This document shows positions 12,337 to 23,880 of a DNA stretch of 64,000 bases, in pieces. The stretch comes from Membranipora membranacea (Eukaryota > Bryozoa > Gymnolaemata > Cheilostomatida > Membraniporidae): the NCBI GenBank assembly GCA_914767715.1, contig OU612067.1:29114162-29178161 (forward strand), read 5' to 3'. The notes under the pieces are model-generated. The model had not been told where the DNA came from and did no database searches. It saw only the letters and a list, made by a program, of their open reading frames with translations. How positions within the stretch are numbered: the stretch's first letter is position 1; each line of letters opens with the position of its first letter. A program made the position numbers and the translations under genes.

Positions 12337-13992
12337 TATACATGATGGCAGAGGTCTTCTCTCTTTCTTCCTTATCTCTGGAAACGTCCAAAAGATGATT
12401 GATCTATATGCAGCTAGGCGCTGCTGTCTCCTCTTTAATCTGTTGATCTGGTCTTCAGACCAGACATTACTGGGGACCAGTGTCTCCGCATCAGGATATC
12501 GTTCAGCTATGATAAAAAAAAATATTGGTAGTGAGATTATGAAGCTAAGTTCAGACATTTCATATTGAATTCCATTGAAAACTTCTGAAATCTCTGTTAC
12601 ATGATCACTCTTTGCTGAGTTGGCGAGACTTGCCGGTCTCATTTCCAAATCCCTTCATTGATCGAACAAGAAACCTTTTCATTCAACTGTTAGCAAATAA
12701 TTTGGTTGATTGAGAGGCCAGAAGAGTGAACACAGTTAGGAAATTGAGAGTGGTAATCAGTGGTTTAAAAACCTCTCACACATTGCAATAAAGAGTGCTC
12801 CAGTGATTTCACACAATTAAAATTATCTCCCAACACAAACATGAGCAGATTTTGACTTGCATTGTTTTGGCAAGTCCTGGATCTGTATTAGTGTGTTTAA
12901 TTTAAATTGACTGTTGTTTTGGGGAGCGATCAGCAAAATAATTGCTTATTACAACATTACTACGCTAATAGTTACTGAGCGCCTGTACCAAGGAGTAACT
13001 TACTGTTACTCTTTGCCTATACTTACGATGATGGCAGGCATAATTCCTGTACATAACTCTCAGTGGAGCAGGTCTTAAGAGGTCGTGTACGTCCTGTGAG
13101 TCAGCCATACACCTGATGTCTTCCTCTGGTCTCTTCTGCTCCCAAATCTTGTGCGTAGCACAGCAGTTATTCATGTGGTGATCGGGCCACACATGACACT
13201 TCCCACACAAGCACCATTCTGGATTGAGATCTACAGCCATCTGCTCCTACAAAATCAGCACAGATATACATAATATATAATCAAGGAGGAATAGAGGAGT
13301 TACTCCTTGATATGATATAATATATAATTATATATTATATACACCAAAGCTGCGATACAAGGGCACAGTCAAGAGGAGTCTCAAATATCTCGACATTACC
13401 AACAAATGGTTGGCAGAAGCTGACAAATAACAGAGCGAGTTAGCGCAAATTGATTCAGAAGCAGAAGTCATCATCGGAACCGATGGACTGCCAGTAGTAT
13501 ATGCACCAAGGAGGCAGCTGTAACTCCTTGTATGCAAACATCCAACACTTGCAGTGTTTCGTATAGTTGATCGCTCTCTATTAGTCTACAGCAAGCTTTC
13601 TGTGCTCTGCTCATTTACTCCAACAATAATGAAGTTACAGTTTTGTCTAGCCCTGTCTATGTTCTGTCAATGAACTAAACCTCAATCAATGAACTAAACC
13701 TCTGTCAACGAACTAAGGTTTAGTTCATTGGTTCTGTCCTGTCCAATTACTAAGCTTAGTGTTGATAATAATTTTGTCATACCAATACCACAAATTTTAT
13801 TCCCTGTATGCTATTGAATGGAATTACAAGTCAAGTGACATTTTTATTTCCTACCTGCTGTGGCATCTCTTCTTGTTGCTGCTCTTCCTGCTGCCCAACA
13901 TTCTCTTGCAGCCTTTGTGCAACAACTCTTCTAGGCTGCAAATCCCAAGGGTTGTCCAGGGCCTCAAGGCTGGAGGAACTAGATGAAGACAT
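12334..13992 (-). CDS. P2X7 'ballast'-type cysteine-domain protein, 3 exons, 176 aa
   Basis: Minus-strand exons are 13992-13855, 13246-13027 and 12506-12334, all with GT/AG borders and agreeing phases (531 nt with stop). Residues 1-46 are Ser- then Gln/Glu-rich. Residues 57-75 read W-C-x-C-G-x-C followed by a CC pair, with another Cys at 92, and then a segment PAPLRVMYRNYA and a C-terminal AAYRSIIFWTF...LPSC block. This is the cysteine pattern of the cytoplasmic zinc-coordinating 'ballast' domain of the vertebrate P2X7 receptor, which occurs in many invertebrates as small stand-alone proteins. There is no channel domain here. The biochemical role of such stand-alone proteins is unknown. It is convergent with the THAP transposase-like gene, suggesting a two-gene module. 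The start ATG is the first in frame after an upstream stop, and a short upstream exon cannot be excluded. Confidence 0.75.
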
Positions 13993-14469
13993 AATAAAGC
14001 AAGGAGTAAATTAAATGTTCTATGGAATGTGTGACTCGTTTTGTTGGATTCTTGTCGATGAATGACTTTTAATTTTAATGTCAAATGATCAGTGAATAAA
14101 TTGCGGGTTGAGGTATTCTCATCCTCACCAATCTTGTTTACAATCAATGAGGAAATAGAGCTATAATTCACACACTTTGATTGGCTACTCCTGAGATGCT
14201 GGAAAAAAACTTTGCTCGCTAATTCCCTCGTAGTATGTCATCACAATATGATCACGTGACGTGATCGGCCATGTTGCAAATGTTACATAATTCCAAGGGG
14301 GTTACACCCACTTTTTTCCAGAGATGACAACTCTTGTAAATCAGTGTTTACACCTGCTGTATCTTGCTCACATGGGATATCAAGTCAAGAAACATAATCC
14401 TAACATAATTAACCTACCCTCAAACTAAGTCTTTAAGAAGAGATATGAAAGATAAAGACTAACAATGAA
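13993..14469. other. Intergenic, no gene recognised
   Basis: This is the 5' flank of the ballast-domain gene. It contains a palindromic atcacgtgacgtgat stretch near 14250 that resembles paired CACGTG/CGTCA-type transcription-factor sites, but nothing else specific. No inverted repeat matching the first 260 bases was found by eye. Confidence 0.3.
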
Positions 14470-15120
14470 AATGATTATGTCTTAGACATGAAATACATAA
14501 ATATATGTTGTCGGAATGACTTTTCTTGAATTTCTTGCAGACCTGATCTGTTGCGGAAGGCTATTGAATATAAGAGAAAGATTGCAAAGAAAATGGTTTG
14601 ATGGAGGTTTCAGATAATGATAATGTAAATGAAAACTGCTCACATATATAACCTGGAGCCAGCATATTAAGTATTTTATAGCCATAAATGGCAGAGAAAA
14701 GCTGGCAAGCTGTGGTAAGGGGAGAATGAAATGAACAAAGGCGATAAGCCTAAAAGCCCGCTTCTGTAGTAAATATATTGGATTTGTTATGTGAGCAGGG
14801 GCTATGTTATAGTAAATACAAATACCATAGATTAAGTAACAGAAAATGAAATGATGGTAAAAGGTCATCGCCGCTTTCCCTCCAATGCAAAATCTGCATT
14901 GTTGAAAAAGGACAGGATAAGCTTTTAGCTTTTTTGAAATATAATCAACATGATCAGTCCATGAAAGTGTGTCATGTATCACTTAGCCAAGGAATTTAGT
15001 TTTGGCTTGTCTCTCGAGTTCAGAACCAGAAATTGATAATGAAAATATTGCGTTGGGTGATGCATCACAAAGAAGTGTGATTTTTTTGTGTTGCTCACCA
15101 TTTTGTTTGATCATCATTGC
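14470..15120 (-). mobile_element. LINE reverse transcriptase C-terminal fragment
   Basis: On the minus strand the translation runs from a TKFLG motif, through SWTDHVDYISKKL and HLIYG-type motifs, to AFRLIAF and a final SLPQQIRSARN segment. This is the usual thumb-to-C-terminus stretch that follows the YADD box in many LINE ORF2 proteins. At least one in-frame stop lies after TKFLG. The 3' untranslated part runs to about 14440. A second copy of the same family is at 57449-59390. It is a dead 5'-truncated copy. Confidence 0.7.
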
Positions 15121-15859
15121 TGGTTGATTTGATTTTAATGGTAGGATGTTTTACGAATAGTGTCGGAAAAAAAGAGGAAAAGGAAGGAAGAAAGCTGGAG
15201 AATGAAGATAAGTTAAAATTTTTATTCCTGATAAGGTCATTCACATAACTATGAAAGATCAAATACTTTCATGATATTTCTATCATACTGGTGTTGGCAT
15301 TATTAGATCCTTAGTAAACAACATTCAATATTAGTTACTCTGCGACGTTAATTTATGACCAGAGTGTTCGCAGGCAACATGGCACTAGTCTCTGTTATAC
15401 AATAAAAATATATACAGTAAAGACCCACATTTTGTAAGATTCTTTGTCATATAAAAAGCACCGCCTGGACAAGATTGCCATATCACCGCGTGCAAAATAA
15501 AAAGTGTGCTTAATATAGGCCCTGATCTTTTATGAAGAGGCAAGACAAAATATTTTGACAGAAAAATCCTAATATGAGAACAGATTTGATAATCATCCCT
15601 CACCTTCTTGATCAGCCTACTCAGGTGTGATTTCATGGCGGTTATCACAATGACGTACTAGTCGTTTCTCGTATTAAACCATTTTCAACTAGACCTTATA
15701 GTAGGCGCCGGGATAATTTTGGTTAAACTTGGAGAAGTGGACACATTAAGCGGGACTCAGTATGTCCTGTGTCAACAAAAATTCATGAAAAATACTTTAA
15801 ACATGTTCAAAAAGGTCTGCCATGGCATTGGTATATTTCTTATTAGACAGAAGCTTTTA

Positions 15860-16240
15860 AGTCATCATTGGCCTTGCGGGCTGTACATCTGCAAACTGCC
15901 AATTCCGATCTTCTTTGCCTAGAGGTTTTTTTACAGTCTTTAAATCTTAGCTTCGGTCTGAAAATTCTACGTGATCTTTCACGTAGCTAGGATTATAGGA
16001 TTTGTTTGGGTAGTCTTTCATTTCCGATTCTGAGGAAATGACCAGACCATTTGAGGTTCCTCTGTATTAGGATGTCATAAATACTCATCATGTTGGTTTT
16101 TACCAGCACAGTAGCATTTTTAACAAAGTCCTACCATTTAATGTTCAGGATCTGTCGGAGTCTGTTCACAGTCCAGGCTTCACTTCCATGAAGAAGGGTT
16201 GTCAGAATGAGAGCTTCATAACGGCACATTTTGTTTCAAT
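15860..16240 (-). mobile_element. LINE RT C-terminal fragment, interrupted by a hAT-like insertion
   Basis: The minus-strand translation contains LILTTLLHGSEAWTV, then a KTNMMSIYDILIQRNLKWSGH-type stretch, the C-terminal signature of an animal LINE family, with several stops and frameshifts. Its upstream part continues at 18467-18560 (SSDRNVVRLLNINGLT), the two halves being separated by the 16249-18458 transposon. Removing the transposon and one target copy restores continuity of this dead LINE sequence. Confidence 0.65.
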
Positions 16241-16248
16241 GGTAAGAC

Positions 16249-18458
16249 CATAGAGTTATTATATACTCTAGAGTGGACAATGTGTACAAAAATAGCATCA
16301 GTTTTTGTCCTACTTAATTATTGCGAAATCCATAACACAACGCAATCTGGTTGTGCATGGCTAGTGAATGTATCATATAACTTATCATTGAGAATATACG
16401 TATTGGGCGTGGAAATTTAGATTTTTAGAGCGCTTATACCCAATTTTTTGGAAAAAATTTTATGTGACACTATGTGGATCACTTGCAGGTATTTTCACTC
16501 GCAGCCATTAGAAAATATTTCTATGTTTTCCCATTAAAATAAGCCAAAATCTCAACCGCAAACACATCATTGTGATGAACTAGAAACTACCGGGCTAGCT
16601 TAATTTTTTTCACTGCCACTTGCCAGCCATATTAGCTGTTTCCTGTCTCTCTTACTTATATGTTACACACTCAAGGGGCTTATTTTATTTTTGATTTAAT
16701 GAAGTACAAGCAGACTGTGTAGGAATGATCGGATGCGGAGGTGTAAAAGTATTGTATATGATGTTGATGTTTACATTTACAAATAAACAACCATCAGAGA
16801 AAATTGCATCACACCACCCCCCCCCCCCCCCTGAACCAAATGATCTCTTTTTTTGAGTATGGTGAAAAATCTGAAATATCTGCAAACCAAATGTCACATC
16901 GGTGAGAATGCGAAATTATATTGGCTTTCTCAGCACTCATATAACCATCTTAATATCAGTTGTGTGGGTAGAATTTTCTGAAAGTTGGTAGAACGCAGAG
17001 GGTGGGCGCAAATAAAAAGATTTGATCCAATGATATATATTAATTTGGTTAAAAGATTTTAATTCACATTGTATACTATAAATAATAGGTGGTTTAAAGA
17101 CGAAATAAGTTATTAAAGTCTCACATTACGCCCTCTGTACTCTTCTCAATTGAAGATTGGAGTTGCAAAGACACAATATTATGGTGTTTTCTACATAATG
17201 TGTTGCAACTGATAACTTACTGCAATTTTCATATAATTTTCCAGACTGAGTTAGGGAATTTAAGAAAATCTAGAGTCAATCTGGAGAAGTATTAATCTTG
17301 AGTTTTCCGTTTGACGTTTTTTAGCTATTCTCAGCAGAAGACTTTATGTATTTATTGATTTAACCTGCTGTGTTGGCTTGAATACTTTCGGCAATACAAA
17401 CACGAGTGGCCATTCTGGAGAAGGAATTTTGAGCGTTAAATGACATAGCCAAACCAAAACCCGAGATCTTCAAGCTCAAAATTTTTGAACCACTGGTTAC
17501 TTATACGCATTGTATAATTGGAAGTTATATTACTGGACGGATAAAATGAACTCTCTGAGTGTGTAACATTTCAGTTAGAGAGAAAGGACACAGTCAAACT
17601 GGCAGGCAAGTGGTAGGGGCAAAAACCGGCTAGCCAGGTAATTCGGATTTTATCCTGATGATGTGTTTGCGGTTGAGATTTTTTAGTAATAACACAAATC
17701 ATTTTGTCCCCTGACTGGTAAAGAAATCACTTGCAAGTCATCTAATAGTGTGGCATGAAAAGTTTTACAAAGAAAAAAATCTAAAGACGATAAAGGCATG
17801 CAGCGAACTTTTTCACCTCCAATCGCTTTTCCACAGGCTACTTGTCCCCATGTTATCACAAATCATCCTCAGTAGCTGGAACTGAACAGATAAAATAAAC
17901 TGACTGAGTGTGCGACATATTAGTGAGAGCGACAGGACACAGTCGAAGCCCTGTCATTGCGATTTAAGCTCATGTGTTTGCAGTTGATATTTACTTATTT
18001 TAATGGGCGAATAAGAAAATTTTTATACTGACTGGAAGATGAAATACCTGCAGGTGATCTAAATGTAAAGGGTGTTACATGTGAAATTCTCTGAAAAAAT
18101 GGCTATAAGTGCTCCATAAACTAAATTTGTATGTCCAATTCTAATCTTTTAAATTAAAAAGTCAACGATTCATGCACTATCCACGCACAACCAGATTTTT
18201 TTGTGTCATGGAATTGAAAGTGAAAGTACCTGCAAGTGATCCACATGGTGTCACAAAAATTTTTTCCCGAAAAAATGGCTATAAGCGCTCTAAAAATCTA
18301 AATTGCCATACCCAGTACGTAAATTCTCAATGATAAGTTTTATGATACAGGCACTAGCCATGCACAACCAGATTGCGTTGTGTCATGGATTTCGCAATAA
18401 TTAAGTAGGACGTTTTTAGCACTGCATTGTCCACTCTAGAGTATATAATAACTCTATG
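16249..18458. mobile_element. 2.2-kb hAT-like long-TIR (foldback) element with 8-bp TSD
   Basis: The termini begin catagagttattatatac and end with its reverse complement. They are flanked by an exact 8-bp direct repeat ggtaagac at 16241-16248 and 18459-18466. The terminal inverted repeat is long: 16249 to about 16690 pairs with the right arm 17545-18458. The right arm is longer because a submodule (cctgcaagtgat..., tgagtgtg...acatt...) is duplicated at about 17545-17745 and 17888-18080. No transposase frame is present. The 8-bp duplication fits hAT (or P) elements; this copy is non-autonomous. A poly-C run lies at about 16817-16831. Confidence 0.85.
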
Positions 18459-18466
18459 GGTAAGAC

Positions 18467-18560
18467 CATTTATATTCAACAGCCTGACAACATTTCTATC
18501 AGAACTAGAAGTAAACTCATTAAAATTGCATATATGCAAATGAAAGTCATACATGATGAA
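18467..18560 (-). mobile_element. Upstream half of the LINE fragment split by the hAT-like element
   Basis: On the minus strand this codes for a SSDRNVVRLLNINGLT stretch that leads directly into the LINE sequence at 16240 once the transposon is removed. It ends at the 8-bp target duplication. It is a short, degenerate remnant. Confidence 0.6.
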
Positions 18561-19520
18561 TACTTAGCCTTACAAAATCTCCATTGTGGTAATGATAGCC
18601 AAGTTTATCAGTGATCTACATGCCCAGTCAAGAGCACGAGAGTCAGTATGCATATGATATGGAGACAGGTTAAAAGTAGAATATTAATAGATATGTCTGT
18701 TTATTGATCTCATTATTACTTGATGCAATTGAAATATGGACTAACAACAATACTGAAGGCTGCACAGTTATCAGCCTTTTCAACAAGTGAAGGTAATCCT
18801 ACCCAGTGGGCATGTGGTCACGAGCAGCCACTATAACACATGTTATTAAGGTGGCTTTTCTATGAGTAAATCTGAACATGTTTTCCCGGTAGATTTACAT
18901 ACTTTTTTCATGTTTTATTCGGCTCATATTATTCAATGAATTGTTATTATTCAGAAATCTGAAATTGTAATTGAATTAAAGAGAAATTTTTTCAAGTTGC
19001 GGTAAACCTGGGGTAAAACTAGGTCTGACGGCGTAATGAGATTCATGAATCTTCCCTGAGAGAAAAAAACACTGTCCTGCCTTCACTGAATCCCTATCAT
19101 TCATTGAAATTATTTCTGCTGTCGATTTGACACAAAAAACTTATCAAAAAGCTATTCAATCAATAAAAAATTTAGCTCTTGTGACATCAACTGTGTTGCT
19201 ACTACGTCGCCTTGCCACCAGGTCGAAAACTGGGGGTGGAGCGGCGTGACTTATTGAGAGTTGTCTTCCCCAATTGTCAGTTTGACGGTTCAATATTATT
19301 TTTTCTTATCCTTTAATTCCCATAATTGCCAAAAAAAAATTTGTTTTAATTGTTCACTATATCACATGGTTGAAATTATACTTCAAAGAATTGTAAATGA
19401 TATGTTTGCTGTATATATTTTCATAAAACAGCATCTTTTACGTCTTGATGGCTGGCTGGTCATTAAAGTCTGAAAATTTTTATTCTTGATATAAAGAGAG
19501 ATTTACACTGCAATAGATGT
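18561..19520. other. Intergenic, no gene recognised
   Basis: No domain, RNA gene or obvious repeat was seen on either strand. Only short AT-rich frames are present. Confidence 0.3.
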
Positions 19521-19521
19521 A

Positions 19522-20216
19522 ATGCTTCTCGGCCTATTGGCTAAGATCAAAGTGTCACTGCCGATGGCCGATAAGTGCCAGTTCAGTTTTGGCAGCTTGC
19601 TGCGCACTTATGATTAGGAGGTCCTCTATGGCCTCACCTCTAGGATGCATTCTAGTTTTCTAGAATGTATCACATTCTCAGTATGAGGATTAGGGCAGCT
19701 TGCGTCCCTCTTTAGGGGCAGCCCAATCTTCTGTTTGTTAGCAAACAGCAAGATGTAATGCTTCTCGGCCTATTGGCTAAGATCAAAGTGTCACTGCTAG
19801 TGGCTGGTTAGTGCCAGTTCAGATTTGGCAGCTCGCTGCACACCTACGATTAGGAGGTCCACCATGGCCTCACCTCTAGGATGCATTCTAGTTTTCTAGT
19901 TATCAGTATGAGGATTTAGGGCACCTCGCATCCCTCTTTAGGGGCAGCCCAATCTTCTGTTTCTTCGCAAACAGCAAGATGTAATGCTTCTCGGCCTATT
20001 GGCTAAGATCAAAGTGTCACTGCCAATAGCTGATTAGTGCCTGTTTCAGTTTCTGGCAGCTTGCTGCACACTTACGATCAGGAGGTCCGCCATGGCCTCA
20101 CCTCTAGGATGCATTCTAGTTTTCTAGGATGTATCACACTCTCAGTATGAGGACTTTGGGCAACTTTAGGGGCAGCCCACCCTCTGTTTTATCATAAAAA
20201 GGGATGTAATGCTTTC
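19522..20216 (+). repeat. Three tandem U2 snRNA-like units (ncRNA-derived repeat)
   Basis: Units start at 19522, 19758 and 19984 (periods 236 and 226 bp), with a truncated fourth start near 20210. The first ~34 nt of each (atgcttctcggcc..aagatcaaagtgt) match the 5' end of U2 snRNA, including the stem I hairpin and the U6-pairing GCTAAGATCAA stretch. After that the match is weak: the branch-site-pairing GTAGTA is absent (gtgtcactg instead), and the uridine-rich Sm-site area reads agttttctag, inside a hairpin. New strong hairpins are visible: gatgcattctag/ctagaatgtatc around TTTT, gggc...agccc around ccctctttagggg, and gcca/tggc. Units abut without room for a normal snRNA promoter. Either a U2-derived SINE-like repeat or a divergent structured RNA is possible. 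Confidence 0.7.
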
Positions 20217-20432
20217 CTGACTTCACACTAGTGAAGCAGTCTCAGCCTCATAGGACTGCGTTGATCATAGCGATCTTAATACTTGTATTTAAGACCATGT
20301 ACAACGCAATTCCAGTGGCACTACAGAAATTTGTTGTCAAGTTTTAGACTACCATTAGCTTCTATCGCATAAATATGCTCCAGCATTACTCATATTGAAG
20401 AAAATGTCATTACTATTATATTGGAATCAACA

Positions 20433-20467
20433 CGTTGCTACATCGTTGCTACATCGTTGCTACATTT
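20433..20467 (+). repeat. 11-bp tandem repeat (cgttgctacat), three copies
   Basis: Three consecutive, nearly identical copies of cgttgctacat are visible. It is a small minisatellite with no associated gene. Confidence 0.6.
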
Positions 20468-21281
20468 GGGTTAACACATTGTAGCTATGTGTTCAATTTG
20501 TCGCACAACCCCGTGATAAATGGGACCGTTTTCCTACCGGCACACCACGTGGTATCACGTGTCAGGATATGCTGTAGCATCCAATCTACCATTAGATTTT
20601 GCCCACTGGGATATACTACATGATTAATTAAAAGGGAGAAGCCAAACCATTGATCATGTTGTATACAACGTTTTTGGACTAACGTTCTTATTAAATAACA
20701 AAAAGGCAATACCCATATGAACAGTACCGTGAAAAACCACCCTGTCGCTTTAACTATGATGTGGTATTAAATTGCGTACAATTTTTAGTTAAATTCACAG
20801 CTTTTATTACTTGGGTGTCTAAAAGCGTTAACAAGTGTCCTTGTTAAAAGTTAGATTAGTGTATTACGTTAGTATATTTGTATTTAATTGTGAGGAAAAC
20901 TTATACTTATGTAGTATAGGCAGGCCATCATCGGAGAACTAAAGTATACATTAAAACAAAAGGATAAAGATGGCGAAAGATTTAAATTAGTATATGGGCT
21001 TTAAATTGGTCCAAGATCAGCATTTATGAGTATAGGTAGTTTAGGTTATTAAACACTTTTCTACCAATTCGATAATATGATATTTAGTTGTTGGGAAACA
21101 AAGTTCATGTTATACTTCACAATCCAAAAAGTGAGCAATAACCATTTTTTTTAGAGAGAGCTGAGAGTTAAATAAAATCAAAGCAGTGGCATGAAGTCCC
21201 ATCTACTGAAATCTACCAGACAATTTCATGAAACAAGATACACATCAAAGATAAGGAACAAAAGCACCAACGAAAATGATT
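20468..21281. other. Intergenic, 3' side of caspase gene 1
   Basis: No coding or structural feature was recognised. The stretch is AT-rich and presumably holds the 3' untranslated region of the minus-strand caspase gene near 21281. Confidence 0.3.
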
Positions 21282-23880
21282 TTACCGCTTCAACTTGTTC
21301 AATACACTTCTAAGCAATGATTTGGATTTGACCTCACGCTTAGGTTCTGATTTGACCTCACCTTTAGGTTCAGATTTTACCTCACCTTTAGGTTCTGATT
21401 TTCCCTCAGATTCTGATTCAACCTCATAATGGGGCTTCAAGAGAATAAGTCTATACATTAGAGTTGACCTAAATTCTGGGATTTGCTGGTCTCTACCTCT
21501 ATCTCCTATTTTCAGTACAGCTTGAGCATGCATGTCATGTATATCTGATCTTCCATCCGCATGATGAAACTGCTGTGCCATGGCATCAGTGTAAGCACCT
21601 TCCTTAGCATATTCACCTCCTATTGAGGCGAAGAGCAGCACTGTGTGTGGTCTTTTCATGCAGATATGTGTTTTCTCAGCAGAGGATCTTGTCATAGCCA
21701 AGTCCTCATCAGGGACACCTATAGTATCAACTGACTGTCGACAAGCTTGTATCAATATCACCTAAAACGACGGTATAGAAATTCTACTTTGTTAGATTAT
21801 TTCAAACCAATATCATCTTGAATGACCACAAATTGACTTAGTACCAAGTACAAATAATTTGGTGAATGTTGAAAACTTGGAATTGATAATGGTTTCATAA
21901 AAAATGTATGAATCATATATTTCAACATTTACCAAACAAATGCCCAGAATTTTTTGCCGTTTTCAAATTATCACTGATGCAGTTGCAATGATAAATGTGA
22001 CAAGTGCAATGTCAATTGACTGCCATACTTAATGAGATAGCCAACATGATAGGAGTGTATCTTACCAATGGCAAGCCTTTAGGTACATTTTTTGACAGCT
22101 TCATGAGGATTTCGTTGATAGCAATATAGCCATCACCATCCTCACACTTGAGTATTTCTGCATGTCCATGTGACATGATACACACCATCAGCAGCGAGTA
22201 ACCGGCAGCTGAATGTAGTCCATCATCTAATAGCCTGCAAAGCTGTTCTTTAGTCGTCCATTCTCCTTTAATGACTTGACAACCCACAGCTTCTAGTCCT
22301 GACAGTAGATTGTCTGCCTCTTCTGAAGCTCCATGATGAGATGATGGATTGTACATTATGAGCCCCACCTGTTTTCCCCTAACTGCAAGATAATAATAAA
22401 ACATTTTGAGATGAGTGACAATAGACAGTTTTCTGAGCTCTTATTTATGCCTCAATTTGGAGTTGTCCTCTCTCCAGTTTGGTACTTTTAACCCATGCCG
22501 CATAGGAAAAACCTGCTGAAAGAGGGTTATCTTGAAAACCGCTTATGTAAGAATAAAAATGATTTTTGATTCAGAGCCTGCACCATTGAAAACCCTGCGA
22601 GACAGGGTTTCCAAATCATTGGAGGCTTGAATGTTGATAAATCTTAATTTTAGTGATGAAAATCATGAAAAATTCTGCCAAATTGTCCGCAAAACAGGCA
22701 GAAAATGCTATAATTGACTATCCAAACACCAAAATTATTTCCCAAACCATGTCCATATGAGTTTTCAATGTTGCAGATTCTGAATCAAAAATCATTTTTA
22801 TCCTATCATAAGCGGTTTTCAAGATAACCCTCTATTCAGCACGTTTTTCCTATGCGGCGTGGGTTAAGAGTACCAAACTGGAGAGAGGACAACTCCGAAT
22901 TGAGGCCTAAATCAGAGCTCAGAAAACCGTCTATACTACACTCAAGACAGTCATATGGAATTAATCATCCAAATTTTTAATAGAGTTCACATAAGATATG
23001 CTAGCCATGACAGGGAATACAAATTGGCTCTTATCGGGCCACTGTTCAAACACTCATGTGGTTTTTTTGTAATCTCCTTGCATGAATAGTTAGGATGTGT
23101 TACTTTGTATCCCGAGCAAGCCCTGATATCAGTTTGTTAGAACTCCTGGAACCAATAATTAAATCCCTTATTAATCCTCCACTCAATATGCAACGATGAA
23201 GACCAAGTTACAGCTAAAAAAGATTTCAAATAACAAATTTACAATGAAACCCATAAAAAGGCATTCAAACACACATTTTACATGGGTACTTCAGTCCTTT
23301 TTAGTGAGTATTTGGCTTGTACAAACGGTGTTTTAAGATTTAAAAGATTCTGCCAAATGGTAATTTTTGTTGGATACTTAATATTGATCCTTATTTACAC
23401 ACCATACTCTCCTCTCTGTGAACAATGGGCCCGATACTGATATTCTCTCAGTAGTGCTACTGTCTTTGCTGTGTTAGACCACTCTGCCCATTGACCAGGT
23501 GTATTATTATTCACCCGCATATCCATGATCTGTAGCTGCTGAGCAGGTGTCAAAAGGTCTAACATCATCTCCACTAACTCTGTTTGACCAATCATTGCCA
23601 TACTATGTAGTGGCGTGGGTGCAGACATCAGCAGGCTCATTCTACCTGCTGGCTCTAGAGATGTAAGGATTATACTGAGTATTCTATCACAGTATTTTGT
23701 GATGTGCAGCAGTGTGTCCCACATGAAGAACCCCTTCTGTAGTATGTCTAACCTCTGCCGATTAGAAAGCTGAGACAGCAAAGATTCGAGCTCTTCTGCC
23801 CTAGGCAACCACCAGCACTGAGAGTCATTAAACTGTGTAATAATACACTCTAGACGGTGCATTGCTGCTTCAGAAGCCAT
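21282..23880 (-). CDS. Ankyrin-caspase-like protein, paralogue 1, 3 exons, 424 aa
   Basis: Minus-strand exons are 23880-23403, 22382-22066 and 21761-21282; phases agree (1275 nt with stop). Residues 1-159 hold degenerate ankyrin repeats (TPLHSMAMIGQTELVEMML). Residues 165-300 are a caspase p20-like domain: His231 in SHGH and Cys272 in QACRQS. A p10-like segment with RPHTVLLFAS and GAYTDAMAQQ follows. Classical caspases have QACxG and an Arg in the RxG motif that binds the P1 aspartate. Here the Gly after QACR is Gln, and the RxG position reads HHG, so cleavage specificity is doubtful; it may act as a non-classical protease or a scaffold. The C-terminus has three 8-residue repeats of the KSEPKGEV type and then a basic end. 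Intron 1 carries a MITE. Upstream in-frame ATGs exist, but the MAS start matches paralogue 3. Confidence 0.8.
21320..21405 (-). repeat. 24-bp coding tandem repeat in caspase paralogue 1 tail
   Basis: About three and a half copies of a 24-bp unit encode the octapeptide KSEPKGEV/KREV and keep the reading frame. Paralogue 3 lacks the tail, so the expansion is specific to this copy. Confidence 0.75.
22424..22931. mobile_element. 508-bp MITE with about 165-bp terminal inverted repeats in caspase intron 1
   Basis: The left arm from 22424 (gacagttttctgagctc...) and the right arm ending 22931 are reverse complements over about 165 bp with a few mismatches. The element is flanked by TA on both sides (22422-22423 and 22932-22933), consistent with a Tc1/mariner-type target. 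It has no coding. It lies in the intron between the ankyrin and p20 exons of caspase paralogue 1. Confidence 0.75.

Noticed and set aside
14482..14982. Independent host gene on the minus strand
   Set aside because: The text is the C-terminal LINE RT region, with stops just upstream and a second copy at 58.9 kb.
19522..20216. Functional U2 snRNA genes
   Set aside because: The branch-site-pairing GTAGTA and a clear Sm site are missing, and no promoter spacing exists between units. They are reported as U2-like repeats instead.
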